Below, one piece after another: positions 52,254-60,720 of a stretch of 64,000 nt of DNA. This DNA is from an uncultured bacterium (GTDB lineage: Bacteria; Bacillota; Clostridia; Lachnospirales; Lachnospiraceae). The DNA lies in contig CANDBT010000005.1 of NCBI GenBank assembly GCA_947383005.1, positions 85,253 through 149,252 of the forward strand, read 5' to 3'. A program made the position numbers and the translations under genes. Each line of letters opens with the position of its first letter. Within the stretch, counting starts at the first letter, position 1. Under the pieces are notes generated by a model. It was given only the letters and a program-made list of their open reading frames with translations. It was not told where the DNA came from and searched no databases.

Positions 52254-53816
52254 ATGATTAATGCAGTAGGTAGAGAAATCCCGGAAGAAGTATTGAGGGC
52301 AACAGGAAAAGAAGTATTTAAGGGCACTTATGCCTATGATAATTATGAGTATACCAAGGCGGCTCCCAAAGCCAGGACCATGATGGACCCGAAGCGCAGC
52401 AAAATGGTGCAAAATATTCATGAGGCTTTGGTGAAATGCGGGATTAAGGACAATATGACGATTTCTTTCCACCATCATTTTCGCGAGGGTGATTATGTGG
52501 TGAATATGGTTATGGAAGAGATTCATAATATGGGGATTAAAGGGCTTACCATTTGTGCAAGTTCATTGGGAAAAGCCAACGACCCAATCGTTCCTTATAT
52601 TGACGACGGGACGATTGTCGGGATACAGTCATCAGGCGTACGGGGGAAAATCGGTGAAGCCATTTCCACAGGCAGGCTGAGGGATTTGGCGATTATGCGT
52701 TCGCATGGCGGGCGGGTAAGAGCCGTAGAATCAGGTGAAGTCCATATCGATATCGCTTTTATCGGGGCGCCAACCTGTGACGAGTATGGCAATATGCGGG
52801 CCAACGGCGGCAAAAGCGACTGCGGCGTGCTGTCTTACGCCATGGTAGATGCCCAATATGCAGACAAGGTAGTGGCGATTACGGATTGCCTGGTGCCGTT
52901 TCCAAATATTCCTGCCAGCATTTCCATGACCCAGGTGGATTTTGTGTGTGTTGTGGAGGAAATCGGCAATCCGGCTAAAATTGCTACCGGTGCGGCCAAG
53001 CCGACAACGGATGTGCGGAAAATCATGATGGCGGATTATTGTACGCAATTTGTGATTCATACTCCTTATTTTAAAGAAGGATTTTCCTATCAGACCGGAG
53101 TGGGCGGTGCATCCATCGCTTCGACCATTTCTCTGGGGAAAATTATGCAGGAGCGGGGGATTCATATGGGCCTGGGCTTGGGAGGAATTACTACTCCCAT
53201 GTGTGATTTGTTGGCCAAAGGATTGATCAATAAGATTGTGGATACACAAGATTTTGATATGGGTGCGATTGAATCCATCAAAACCAATCCTAACCATATT
53301 GAAATTTCTGCATCGGAGTATGCAGACCCATTCAACAAGGGTGCTTATGTCAACAAACTGGACTTTGTAATCCTGGCTTCTTTGGAAGTCGATGTAAATT
53401 TCAACTGCAACGTGGTGGTAGGCTCGGACGGAATGATCACCGGCGCCCAGGGCGGGCATCCGGACACGGCGGCAGGGGCAAAATGCACGATTGTGATTGC
53501 GCCGCTATTGCAAGGCCGTATCCCGGCTATCTGTACCAACGTGACAACGGTAACTACGCCAGGCGAGACGGTAGATGTGGTCATCACGGATTATGGCATT
53601 GCGATTAATCCGCGCAGGCAGGATTTGATTGAGTGCATGAAGGATGTGAAACTGCCGTTCTGCACCATTGAGGAGCTGCGGGATAAGGCATACGCGATTG
53701 TCGGTGAGCCTGACCCGGTGCAGTTTGGCGAGCGGGTGGTGGGAATCATCGAGAGCCGCGACGGCACTGTGCTGGATGTGGTGCGGGAGATAAAGGAGTA
53801 TGAGTTTAAAGACTGA
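52254..53816 (+). CDS. citF: Citrate lyase alpha subunit (citrate:acetyl-ACP transferase)
   Basis: The 520-residue protein is a CoA-transferase-like subunit that exchanges acetate for citrate on CitD. NAVGREIPEEVLRATGKEVFKGTYAY at the start and HHHFREGDYVVNMVMEEI are hallmark CitF segments. It starts one base after the citE stop. A strong terminator closes the operon. No citrate transporter or oxaloacetate decarboxylase lies nearby. Confidence 0.94.
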   Translation: MINAVGREIPEEVLRATGKEVFKGTYAYDNYEYTKAAPKARTMMDPKRSKMVQNIHEALVKCGIKDNMTISFHHHFREGDYVVNMVMEEIHNMGIKGLTICASSLGKANDPIVPYIDDGTIVGIQSSGVRGKIGEAISTGRLRDLAIMRSHGGRVRAVESGEVHIDIAFIGAPTCDEYGNMRANGGKSDCGVLSYAMVDAQYADKVVAITDCLVPFPNIPASISMTQVDFVCVVEEIGNPAKIATGAAKPTTDVRKIMMADYCTQFVIHTPYFKEGFSYQTGVGGASIASTISLGKIMQERGIHMGLGLGGITTPMCDLLAKGLINKIVDTQDFDMGAIESIKTNPNHIEISASEYADPFNKGAYVNKLDFVILASLEVDVNFNCNVVVGSDGMITGAQGGHPDTAAGAKCTIVIAPLLQGRIPAICTNVTTVTTPGETVDVVITDYGIAINPRRQDLIECMKDVKLPFCTIEELRDKAYAIVGEPDPVQFGERVVGIIESRDGTVLDVVREIKEYEFKD

Positions 53817-53912
53817 CGGAAGCGGATTTGCTGTATTGCCGCAGGCAACCATGAGAACGAATGGTTAAGGTTTCTGGATAAGAGTTTGATATGCAGGATT
53901 TGCTGATAGGGA

Positions 53913-53954
53913 AACGGGCTATTTATGAGAAATTCATATATAGCCTGTTTTTTT
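53913..53954 (+). terminator. Terminator of citDEF
   Basis: AACGGGCTA (53913-53921) pairs with TAGCCTGTT (53941-53949) and inside it TATGA pairs with TCATA. Seven T residues follow. Confidence 0.88.
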
Positions 53955-54001
53955 GACCGGATTACGCCATAACAAGTTTTAACATAAAACCAATAAACCT
54001 A

Positions 54002-54030
54002 TTGACAATATAGGAATTAAGTGCTAAACT
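54002..54030 (+). promoter_or_regulatory. Promoter of cysK, with a possible CymR-type site
   Basis: TTGACA (54002-54007) and TAAACT (54025-54030) are 17 bases apart. ATAGGAATTAAG lies between them; a GGAATT core is part of the site described for the cysteine regulator CymR in Firmicutes. The promoter is clear, the CymR link is inference. The leader is about 120 bases and shows neither T-box nor SAM-riboswitch motifs. Confidence 0.6.
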
Positions 54031-54157
54031 GCATTTAACTTATTCGGAAGCGCCGGAATATCGGTAGGTAGATACCGGCAAAGCGGATATCGAATTTGTT
54101 TTGAAAAAAATATTGTGGAAATACCACGAAGAATGTCGAAGAAAGAGGGAAAATAAG

Positions 54158-55093
54158 ATGGCAAATTATTATCAGGGAACTTTAGGGTTGATTGGCAATA
54201 CTCCATTGGTGGAAGTGGTAAATATTGAGAAGGCACTGGGGCTGGAGGCGACAGTGCTGGTGAAACTGGAATATTTTAACCCGGCAGGAAGCGTGAAGGA
54301 CCGGATTGCCAAGGCGATGATCGAGGACGCAGAAGCCAAGGGGCTTCTGAAAGAAGGTTCTGTGATTATCGAGCCGACTTCCGGAAATACCGGTATCGGC
54401 CTGGCCGCTATTGCGGCGGCGAAAGGGTACCGGATTATTCTCACTATGCCGGAAACCATGAGTGTGGAACGGAGGAATATCCTGAAAGCTTATGGTGCGG
54501 AGATTGTACTTACCGAAGGTGCCAAGGGAATGAAAGGCGCCATCGCAAAGGCAGATGAGTTGGCAAAAGAAATTCCCGGCAGCTTTATCCCTGGTCAGTT
54601 TGTGAATCCGGCCAATCCGGCAATCCATAGGGCAACAACCGGGCCGGAGATTTGGAGAGATACAGATGGGAAAGTGGATGTCTTTATTGCAGGGGTAGGT
54701 ACCGGCGGGACTATTACGGGAACGGCAGAATATTTGAAAGAACAAAATCCGCATGTTCAAGTAGTGGCGTTGGAACCAGCCGATTCCCCCGTGCTTTCGG
54801 AGGGAAGAGCCGGGGCACATAAAATCCAGGGTATCGGAGCCGGATTTGTGCCGGCGGTGCTCAATACGGCGATATATGACGAGATATTTAAAGCCGAAAG
54901 TGATGATGCCTTTGCGGCGGCAAAACTTTTGGCAAGGAAAGAAGGGATTCTGGTAGGGATTTCTTCCGGGGCTGCTCTTCATGGAGCGATTGAGCTGGCG
55001 AAACGGCCGGAAAATAAAGGAAAGACAATCGTGGCGCTGCTTCCCGATTCGGGAGATCGGTATTATTCCACGCCGTTGTTTACCGAGGGCTGA
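54158..55093 (+). CDS. cysK: Cysteine synthase (O-acetylserine sulfhydrylase)
   Basis: The 311-residue PLP enzyme makes cysteine from O-acetylserine and sulfide. The PLP Lys47 lies in [11 protein letters not shown], the substrate loop is [11 protein letters not shown], and the phosphate-binding loop is GTGGTITG. The ATG at 54158 follows AGAAAGAGGG. metY follows after 246 bases filled by a family C copy; together they form a sulfur-assimilation pair. Confidence 0.95.
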   Translation: MANYYQGTLGLIGNTPLVEVVNIEKALGLEATVLVKLEYFNPAGSVKDRIAKAMIEDAEAKGLLKEGSVIIEPTSGNTGIGLAAIAAAKGYRIILTMPETMSVERRNILKAYGAEIVLTEGAKGMKGAIAKADELAKEIPGSFIPGQFVNPANPAIHRATTGPEIWRDTDGKVDVFIAGVGTGGTITGTAEYLKEQNPHVQVVALEPADSPVLSEGRAGAHKIQGIGAGFVPAVLNTAIYDEIFKAESDDAFAAAKLLARKEGILVGISSGAALHGAIELAKRPENKGKTIVALLPDSGDRYYSTPLFTEG

Positions 55094-55128
55094 GAAAGGT
55101 AAGGATACGTTGGTTTCAACGCTACGGT

Positions 55129-55305
55129 ATCTACCATGGCTGATTACTTTACTGGTTAGTCAGCGGATATCAATAGGGAGCGAAGTATATGCCCCGGTCT
55201 GCATCCCGTTCCGGCTGGTTTTAAATAAGCACTATCGGTACTTAGAACCCGCAGGCAATAGTAAACGGGCATATACCGTTGCGCTCACAGGGTATCTGTA
55301 ATGGC
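55129..55305. repeat. Family C hairpin repeat, diverged (C2)
   Basis: ATGGCTGATTACTTTACTGGTTAGTCA corresponds to the ATGGCTAATC hairpin of C1. ACGGGCATATACCGT and CTCACAGGGTATCTGTAA correspond to its later pieces. It lies between cysK and metY. Confidence 0.5.
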
Positions 55306-55339
55306 GATACATTAATACAAATACAAGAAGGCGAGGAAA

Positions 55340-56653
55340 ATGAAGATGGCAGATATCAGAGATTCAAAAAACTGGGGATTTGAGACAAGGCAACTGCATA
55401 TTGGCCAGGAAAAGGCCGATCCTGTGACTGACGCACGGGCAGTTCCTATTTATGCGACTACTTCTTATGTCTTTCATGATTCGCAGCATGCGGCGGATAG
55501 GTTCGGCCTCCGCGATGAAGGAAATATTTACGGAAGGCTGACTAATCCCACAGAGGATATCTTTGAGCAGCGTATGGCTTCCCTGGAAGGGGGAGTGGCA
55601 GCGTTGGCAGTAGCTTCGGGAGCGGCGGCGCTCAGTTATACGTTTCAGGCGCTGGCCCAGGCCGGTGAGCATATCGTGGCATCCAAGACGATTTATGGAG
55701 GTACATATAACTATTTGGCCCATACATTTCCGCTGAATAACCATGTAACCACTACATTTGTGGATCCTTTTGAGGAAGGAGCTTTTGAGGCAGCTATCCA
55801 GGAGAATACCAAAGCAATTTTTGTGGAAACATTGGGTAATCCCAATTCAAATCTGATTGATTTGGAAAAGCTTGCCGCGGTTGCCCATAAGCACAATCTT
55901 CCTTTGGTGGTAGATTCTACTTTTGCCACCCCGTATCTGATCCGTCCAATAGAATACGGTGCGGATATTGTGGTTCATTCTGCTACTAAATTTATCGGGG
56001 GACATGGAACGGCTATCGGCGGAGTGATTGTGGACAGCGGAAATTTTGACTGGAAAAAGTCAGGTAAATATCCATGGATTTCCGAGGCCAATCCCAGCTA
56101 TCACGGAGTTTCGTTCACCGATGCGGTGGGTGCGGCCGCCTTTGTCACTTATATTCGTGCGGTTATTCTCAGAGATACCGGCGCTACCTTGTCGCCATTC
56201 CATGCCTTCATATTCCTGCAGGGGCTGGAAACCTTATCTCTCCGGGTAGAGCGCCATGTGAGCAATACCTTAAAGATTGTTGAATATTTGGCGAATCATC
56301 CTCAGGTAGAGGCTGTGCATCATCCGTCCCGGCCCTCTGAACCGACCCATGAATTGTATCGGAAATATCTGCCTAATGGCGGCGGTTCTATTTTCACTTT
56401 TGAAATAAAAGGCGATGCGAAAACGGCTCAGTCTTTTATTGACCATCTGGCTATTTTCTCTTTGCTGGCGAATGTGGCCGATGTAAAATCTTTGGTGATA
56501 CATCCGGCTACGACTACCCATAGCCAGTGCACAGAGGAAGAGCTTTTAGAGCAAGGCATTAAGCCAAATACCATCCGTCTTTCGGTTGGGATTGAGAAGG
56601 TCGAGGATTTGATCGCGGCTTTGGAGGCGGCGTTTGAGGCAGTGAAACAGTAA
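55340..56653 (+). CDS. metY: O-acetylhomoserine aminocarboxypropyltransferase (sulfhydrylase)
   Basis: The 437-residue PLP enzyme of the Cys/Met metabolism family makes homocysteine from O-acetylhomoserine and sulfide (or methionine from methanethiol). The PLP Lys217 lies in SATKFIGGHG. Length and the N-terminus FETRQLHIGQEKADPVTDARAVPIYATTSYVF are those of MetY rather than of the shorter MetB/MetC. Two in-frame ATGs (55340, 55346) are possible; the first is used. Confidence 0.93.
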   Translation: MKMADIRDSKNWGFETRQLHIGQEKADPVTDARAVPIYATTSYVFHDSQHAADRFGLRDEGNIYGRLTNPTEDIFEQRMASLEGGVAALAVASGAAALSYTFQALAQAGEHIVASKTIYGGTYNYLAHTFPLNNHVTTTFVDPFEEGAFEAAIQENTKAIFVETLGNPNSNLIDLEKLAAVAHKHNLPLVVDSTFATPYLIRPIEYGADIVVHSATKFIGGHGTAIGGVIVDSGNFDWKKSGKYPWISEANPSYHGVSFTDAVGAAAFVTYIRAVILRDTGATLSPFHAFIFLQGLETLSLRVERHVSNTLKIVEYLANHPQVEAVHHPSRPSEPTHELYRKYLPNGGGSIFTFEIKGDAKTAQSFIDHLAIFSLLANVADVKSLVIHPATTTHSQCTEEELLEQGIKPNTIRLSVGIEKVEDLIAALEAAFEAVKQ

Positions 56654-56659
56654 ATTTTT

Positions 56660-56790
56660 GCGCTTAAATTTATGAGGCGAGAGTGGAACGTACGTTGATT
56701 AAATCGGGTTATATTAGGTGCATATGACAGAAAACCAGTTACAAAAGCAAGTGCAGGAGAGATTCCGGGAGTACATTTCATTGGAAAGGG
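56660..56790. repeat. Family E repeat (E4)
   Basis: TTAAATTTATGAGGCGAGAG, CGTACGTTGATTAAAT, GACAGAAAACCAGTTACAAAAGCAAG and GAGATTCCGGGAGTACAT match the right half of E2. It begins a few bases after the metY stop. Confidence 0.55.
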
Positions 56791-56828
56791 GCAGATATAG
56801 TTATCATTGGCTTTCGGAATCTGTCTTG

Positions 56829-57371
56829 TTACAACAGATGAGAAAGCCGGATGGATAAATCACCGTAAATACATACAGGAATGTTGTCGTTGAAGGTGTA
56901 TTGGTTTGTAGCTACCTCATTTTCAAAGTCATAGACTGTGACAATCCGTGTCAATGGATTTACAATCCAATACTCCCTGACACCTGCCGTACGGTATTTA
57001 AAGAGCTTAATACCGTAATCCCTGTGGGGGTCTGAAGGAGATGTAATCTCAATTATCCAATCGGGGGCGCCATTGCATCCCCTGTCATCTATTTTGTCTT
57101 TATCACAGATAACAGAAATGTCTGGTTCGACGTAATTTTTATTATCCTCATTTAAAAATACTGCAAATGGAGCCGCAAAAACTTCACATGAACCTTTTCG
57201 GGATTTGATATACTGATAAATGGCGGCATGTAAAGCACCGGATATTCTCTGATGTATCGTTTTAGGCGGCACCATCATATACAGTTTCCCATCAATCAGC
57301 TCCGCCCTCTGCCCGTCAGGAAGGGCATAAATATCCTCAATAGTATAATCTTGTTTCTGTGGCAGTGACAT
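56829..57371 (-). CDS. Uma2-family protein (PD-(D/E)XK nuclease fold), copy 1
   Basis: The 180-residue protein starts MSLPQKQDYTIEDIYALPDGQRAELIDGKLYMM, the usual Uma2 N-terminus. It has the core NKNYVEPDISVICDKDKIDDRGCNGAPDWIIEITSPS, in which the Asp and Glu fit the nuclease metal site. Uma2 proteins are widespread and multi-copy; their role is not established. AAAGGAGG precedes the start at 57371. A second copy lies at 58624-59172. Confidence 0.88.
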   Translation of the reverse strand: MSLPQKQDYTIEDIYALPDGQRAELIDGKLYMMVPPKTIHQRISGALHAAIYQYIKSRKGSCEVFAAPFAVFLNEDNKNYVEPDISVICDKDKIDDRGCNGAPDWIIEITSPSDPHRDYGIKLFKYRTAGVREYWIVNPLTRIVTVYDFENEVATNQYTFNDNIPVCIYGDLSIRLSHLL

Positions 57372-57536
57372 ATATGGCCTCCTTTGATTTGATTTTTCTT
57401 TTATCTTATATATCATTATGGATACCAGGCCCCAAATACCTCTTGACCCAATATTATTATATACATATTCATGATATATGTCCATAAAAATTACCTGAAG
57501 GATATGTATGGTAACAGAGCCCAAAGGCTGTAAAAT

Positions 57537-57700
57537 CCGACAAAACGCGTCATTGGAGCGTTTTGCCGGACACTTTATAAATCGAGTAGGGAAGATTTTC
57601 CCCTACTCGCTGCGCGGCCCGCACGCTGCTTTAGTGGCATATTCCTCTGTGCGGATCTGGTGCATACAAAAGTGTCGCTTAATATACATTTAAGCGGCGT
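57537..57700 (-). repeat. Hairpin plus family A repeat in reverse (A7)
   Basis: First is a hairpin CAAAACGC/GCGTTTTG (57541-57564). Then the family A module is read on the minus strand: CGCTTAAA.../TTTAAGCG hairpin, TGTATGCACC, GCACAGAGGAATATGCCACTAAAGCAGC, GTGCGGGCC and GAGTAGGGGAAAATCTTCCCTACTC. Confidence 0.7.
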
Positions 57701-58415
57701 ATGTAATCGTAGAATGGCGTCAAAAAACCATCTCATTTGTTTTCTTTTTATGGGAGTTGGAGGTGAAAGGGGGGTAAAAACGAAGAAATTACACTACGTT
57801 AGATTTTGAAACACTTATTAAAAATAAGGCAGATGCTGCTGGCGTTTAAATTGCCTTTATAACTGCTTTTGCTAAACCATTAAAATCTAATGATATAACG
57901 AGGAATATCCATGCAATTTAATTCATACGTCTTCATCCTTTTATTTTAAGTATTATGATTTCTTTATCCAAAATGTCAACCGGGTTTTTATAGCGGACTT
58001 CAATTTGAAACATTTTTTATTGCTATTAGGGATTAGTTTTTTTACTTTCCAGCAGTTATCCTATATTCTCGATTCTTATAATGGGAAAACATGTATAGGA
58101 AGTAAAAACTACTTGAGGGGTATAATTTTCTTGAATATGCCTTATTTATATCTTTTTTGCTATGTGGTTTTTGCTTGCCGGATGTTTTTGGCTTACTTTA
58201 AATTGCGCAAATAACCAGGAGCGTCCATGGAAACTAAATATGGCTACAATGAACGTTCGCAAAATGACGGCATTTAAAAAAATAGATTGCATTTGCAGGA
58301 GACATACCCCCTGGGCTACAGGAGTTTGCACTAAGGAGAAAAATACAATTGCCCGGGCGCAGCGAATTTTGTTTTTTCCCTTGATAAACAAACCGTGAGT
58401 ACCCCAAATACCGCC
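57701..58415. other. AT-rich stretch with no supported gene
   Basis: Two short open frames (58005-58214 and 58162-58398) lack ribosome sites and recognisable motifs. Composition is lower in GC than in the flanking genes. I see no repeat of the families named here, apart from a weak similarity to family E near 57720. Confidence 0.5.
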
Positions 58416-58586
58416 TTATGCGATTTCCTCAATCCTCTGCTTAAGCCAGCGGATCTCGTTTTCCAAATAGCTTACCTGGAGCAGGAGCGTTTCCTTTTCA
58501 TTTTCTATTTTTAAGGCATCATCAAGTTTACGAGAGAGGTCAAAGTGGCCTTCGGCAACAATGCGAATACTTTTCTTGGTTTTCAT
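58416..58586 (-). CDS. Small coiled-coil protein next to Uma2
   Basis: The ATG at 58586 behind AAAGGAAATAG gives 56 residues; a GTG at 58607 would add seven. The protein begins MKTKKSIRIVAEG and continues with a Leu/Glu heptad pattern (LLLQVSYLENEIRWLKQRI) to the end, which suggests a dimeric coil. It lies 37 bases downstream of the second Uma2 gene on the same strand and may be its partner. Family not recognised. Confidence 0.55.
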   Translation of the reverse strand: MKTKKSIRIVAEGHFDLSRKLDDALKIENEKETLLLQVSYLENEIRWLKQRIEEIA

Positions 58587-58623
58587 TTTCTCTATTTCCT
58601 TTGCCACACAGATGATTATGGGA

Positions 58624-59172
58624 TTATAAATCTAATTCCGGGAAATTAATCACAAAATCCCCGTAGATATTTACTTTTATCTTATCTTGGAAGGAGTAGG
58701 CTTTTGCACCGAAATCTTTCTGTTCCAGATAGTATACAAATACAGTTTCATTGCGTGGATCAACAATCCAATATTCCCTTACGCCTGAGCAAGCGTACAG
58801 ATTTAATTTATAGATCATATCATGGCCGGGATTGCCGGGAGAAATAATTTCGATAATCCAGTCAGGAGCCCCTAAACAGCCGCGGTCTGTTAATTTGGCC
58901 TGATCGCAGATAACACTGATATCGGGTTCCACCCAGTTCTTGTTATCAGCATCTAAGTTGACGGCAAATGGAGCCGGATAAGCCTGGCAGCCGCCGTCAT
59001 TTGATTTGATGTAATTGTCAATTGCCGTATAGAGTTCTCCCAGTATTTTTTGATGTATCCGGTTTGGGGCAGTCTGGTAATAAAACTGCCCGTCAATCAG
59101 TTCCGCCCGGATATGTTCCGGAAGGTTCCAATAGTCTTCTGAGGTATATATTTTTTTCTGTGCCAATGCCAT
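58624..59172 (-). CDS. Uma2-family protein (PD-(D/E)XK nuclease fold), copy 2
   Basis: The 182-residue protein is similar to copy 1 over its whole length (ELIDGQFYYQTAPNRIHQKI, NKNWVEPDISVICDQAKLTDRGCLGAPDWIIEIISP). The two differ mainly in the last third, so this is an old duplication. AAGGAGC precedes the ATG. Repeat B2 lies directly upstream, between it and the S24 repressor. Confidence 0.88.
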   Translation of the reverse strand: MALAQKKIYTSEDYWNLPEHIRAELIDGQFYYQTAPNRIHQKILGELYTAIDNYIKSNDGGCQAYPAPFAVNLDADNKNWVEPDISVICDQAKLTDRGCLGAPDWIIEIISPGNPGHDMIYKLNLYACSGVREYWIVDPRNETVFVYYLEQKDFGAKAYSFQDKIKVNIYGDFVINFPELDL

Positions 59173-59206
59173 ACAGATGCTCCTTCCTGCATGATTAAGT
59201 GAAATG

Positions 59207-59357
59207 GTAACAGTTCAGGCGGCATCTTCTTGCCCGTCTGCGCCGGACAAGAAGCATCGAATGTCCATTCGATGTGGAATTTGGTATAAATTTTGGCTTA
59301 CAAGTAAGCTTAACGCCAAAAATTTATGCCAAATTCCCCTGCCGTCTGAACGATTAC
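59207..59357. repeat. Family B branched hairpin repeat (B2)
   Basis: Outer stem GGTAACAGTTCAGGCGG with CCGTCTGAACGATTACG. Inner hairpins are CTTCTTGCCCG with CGGACAAGAAG, CATCGAATG with CATTCGATG, and GGAATTTGGTATAAATTTT with AAATTTATGCCAAATTCC. The cap is CTTACAAGTAAGCTTAACGCC-like, as in B1. Confidence 0.8.
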
Positions 59358-59364
59358 GTGAAAT

Positions 59365-60114
59365 TCACGTTATAACCTGATAATCTCCTTCGATTTTTCC
59401 CAGCACCCGCCCCAGCGCTTTTGCGTCCTGTCCGGGAATAGAGCCATAGTCCGGATTGAGGGAAAGCAGTTCCCCGTCACCGACTTTTTTGATATATATA
59501 CAATTCTCTTTCTGGAAGATTCCGATTTCTCCTTTGTTTAAGTGGGCAGCCTTCTGCACATATACAATATCTTCTTCGGTGAAGTCCGGCTCCATGGAAT
59601 TTCCGCTGATGCCTATAGCATAATCAGCGTGCTGGTTCTCATCGGTTAAAGGAACCTGGATCATACCGCGGATCATATCCTCAAAGCTGTAATGCTGGCC
59701 GGAAGCGGCAATCTTGCCGTAATAGGAGAGTAGGCGGGACAAGGTAGAATGTGCCGCCGCCTGTCGCTGGAGCTTTTCTATAGTTCCGACGGCTTCCTTA
59801 GCTTGGGCGGCGCGTTCAAGTTCCCGCTCTATAACTATATTGACGGTTTGCCTGCCAAAATCATCAAGTTCTTTGTATTTTTTTACGAGTAATTTTTCTT
59901 CTGGTGAAAAATCGTCTGGTTTGGCGCCTAACAGGTAATTGGGAGTAATATCCAAAACTCTGCAAATCGCTTCAATAGTATCCGGATCCGGCCTGTTAAG
60001 GTCATTTTCCCAATTGCTTATGGAGTTATGTTTTGCGGCTATTAAGTCAGCTAACTGCTTTTGGGTCAGATTTTTTGCGATTCTGGCAATTCTTAACTGT
60101 TTCCCAAAGGTCAT
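59365..60114 (-). CDS. XRE-type repressor with S24 (LexA-like) peptidase domain
   Basis: The 249-residue protein has an N-terminal helix-turn-helix (about 1-65, FGKQLRIARIAKNLTQKQLADLI). A helical linker leads to a C-terminal S24 domain with catalytic Ser in GISGNSMEPDF and Lys in NCIYIKKVGDGE. Such phage-type repressors usually cut themselves on DNA damage. The expected Ala-Gly or Cys-Gly site is not clear; the nearest is the AASG segment before the domain. The ATG at 60114 behind AAAGGGG is chosen over a GTG at 60123. Its targets are unknown; the genes around it are the obvious candidates. Confidence 0.85.
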   Translation of the reverse strand: MTFGKQLRIARIAKNLTQKQLADLIAAKHNSISNWENDLNRPDPDTIEAICRVLDITPNYLLGAKPDDFSPEEKLLVKKYKELDDFGRQTVNIVIERELERAAQAKEAVGTIEKLQRQAAAHSTLSRLLSYYGKIAASGQHYSFEDMIRGMIQVPLTDENQHADYAIGISGNSMEPDFTEEDIVYVQKAAHLNKGEIGIFQKENCIYIKKVGDGELLSLNPDYGSIPGQDAKALGRVLGKIEGDYQVIT

Positions 60115-60167
60115 CCCGGGCACCCCTTTCTTTATCTCCTTCTTTATCCTCTTCTTTATTTATAGAG

Positions 60168-60398
60168 GCAACAGTTCAGATGGCGGGGGATCTGGCATGG
60201 ATTTTTGGGTGTCAAGCCCGCTTGCAAGCTGAAATTTGTACCCTTCGACGTCCCTGGGATTATGCTGCTTCTGCTGCTTCGCAACGGGGCGGTTCAGCTT
60301 AGCGGAATCATAAAGCATGCCAAATTCCACAATAGATAGATATTTGATGCTTCTTGTCCGGATTGGACGGACAAAAAATGCTCTGCTTGAACTGCTAC
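60168..60398. repeat. Large family B relative (B4)
   Basis: GCAACAGTTCA at the left pairs with TGAACTGC at the right, 231 bp apart. Inside are GGTGTCAAGC and GCTTGCAAGC, which look like the family B cap in reverse. GGCATGGATTTTTGG/GCATGCCAAATTCC and CTTCTTGTCCGG are also present. Extra sequence is inserted in the middle (CTTCTGCTGCTTCGC and neighbours). Confidence 0.55.
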
Positions 60399-60451
60399 AT
60401 ATAGAATCTCCTAGAGAGAGAATAACATAGGATTTCAATTTTGTAAATATA

Positions 60452-60463
60452 AATTTCGAAATT
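60452..60463. promoter_or_regulatory. Palindrome AATTTCGAAATT upstream of the S24 repressor
   Basis: A perfect 12-bp palindrome lies in an AT-rich stretch between B4 and B3. A repressor operator is possible; no matching second copy was found nearby. Confidence 0.3.
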
Positions 60464-60471
60464 ATTGAAAA

Positions 60472-60623
60472 CACGTTGCTGTTCACGGGCGCATCTTCTT
60501 GTCCGGCTACGCCGAACAAGAAGCATCGGGCGTTCGCCCGATGGGGAAAACCGGATGAAAACAGTCTTACAATCAAGCTTGACGCCTGTTTTCATCCGGT
60601 TTTCCCCGCCCCGTGAACGGTAT
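60472..60623. repeat. Family B branched hairpin repeat (B3)
   Basis: Outer stem GTTGCTGTTCACGGGCG with CGCCCCGTGAACGGTATG. Inner hairpins are CTTCTTGTCCGG with CCGAACAAGAAG, CATCGGGCG with CGCCCGATG, and GGGGAAAACCGGATGAAAACA with TGTTTTCATCCGGTTTTCCCC arms. The arms differ strongly from B1 and B2 but pair almost perfectly. The cap CTTACAATCAAGCTTGACGCC-like is kept. Confidence 0.82.
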
Positions 60624-60720
60624 GTGCTAAAATGCGGATTGAGGAAAACAGAAGCCGTTGCCTATGCAGAGGTACCTGTGGTATGATAAAGTTACAGTTG
60701 CAGGAAGGAGGTCAATGGTT

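Noticed and set aside
54031-54157. T-box or SAM riboswitch before cysK
   Set aside because: Neither the T-box GGTGG sequence nor the SAM core was found in the leader.
58005-58398. Two short open frames in the AT-rich gap
   Set aside because: They lack ribosome sites and family motifs and overlap each other; support is too weak to call genes.
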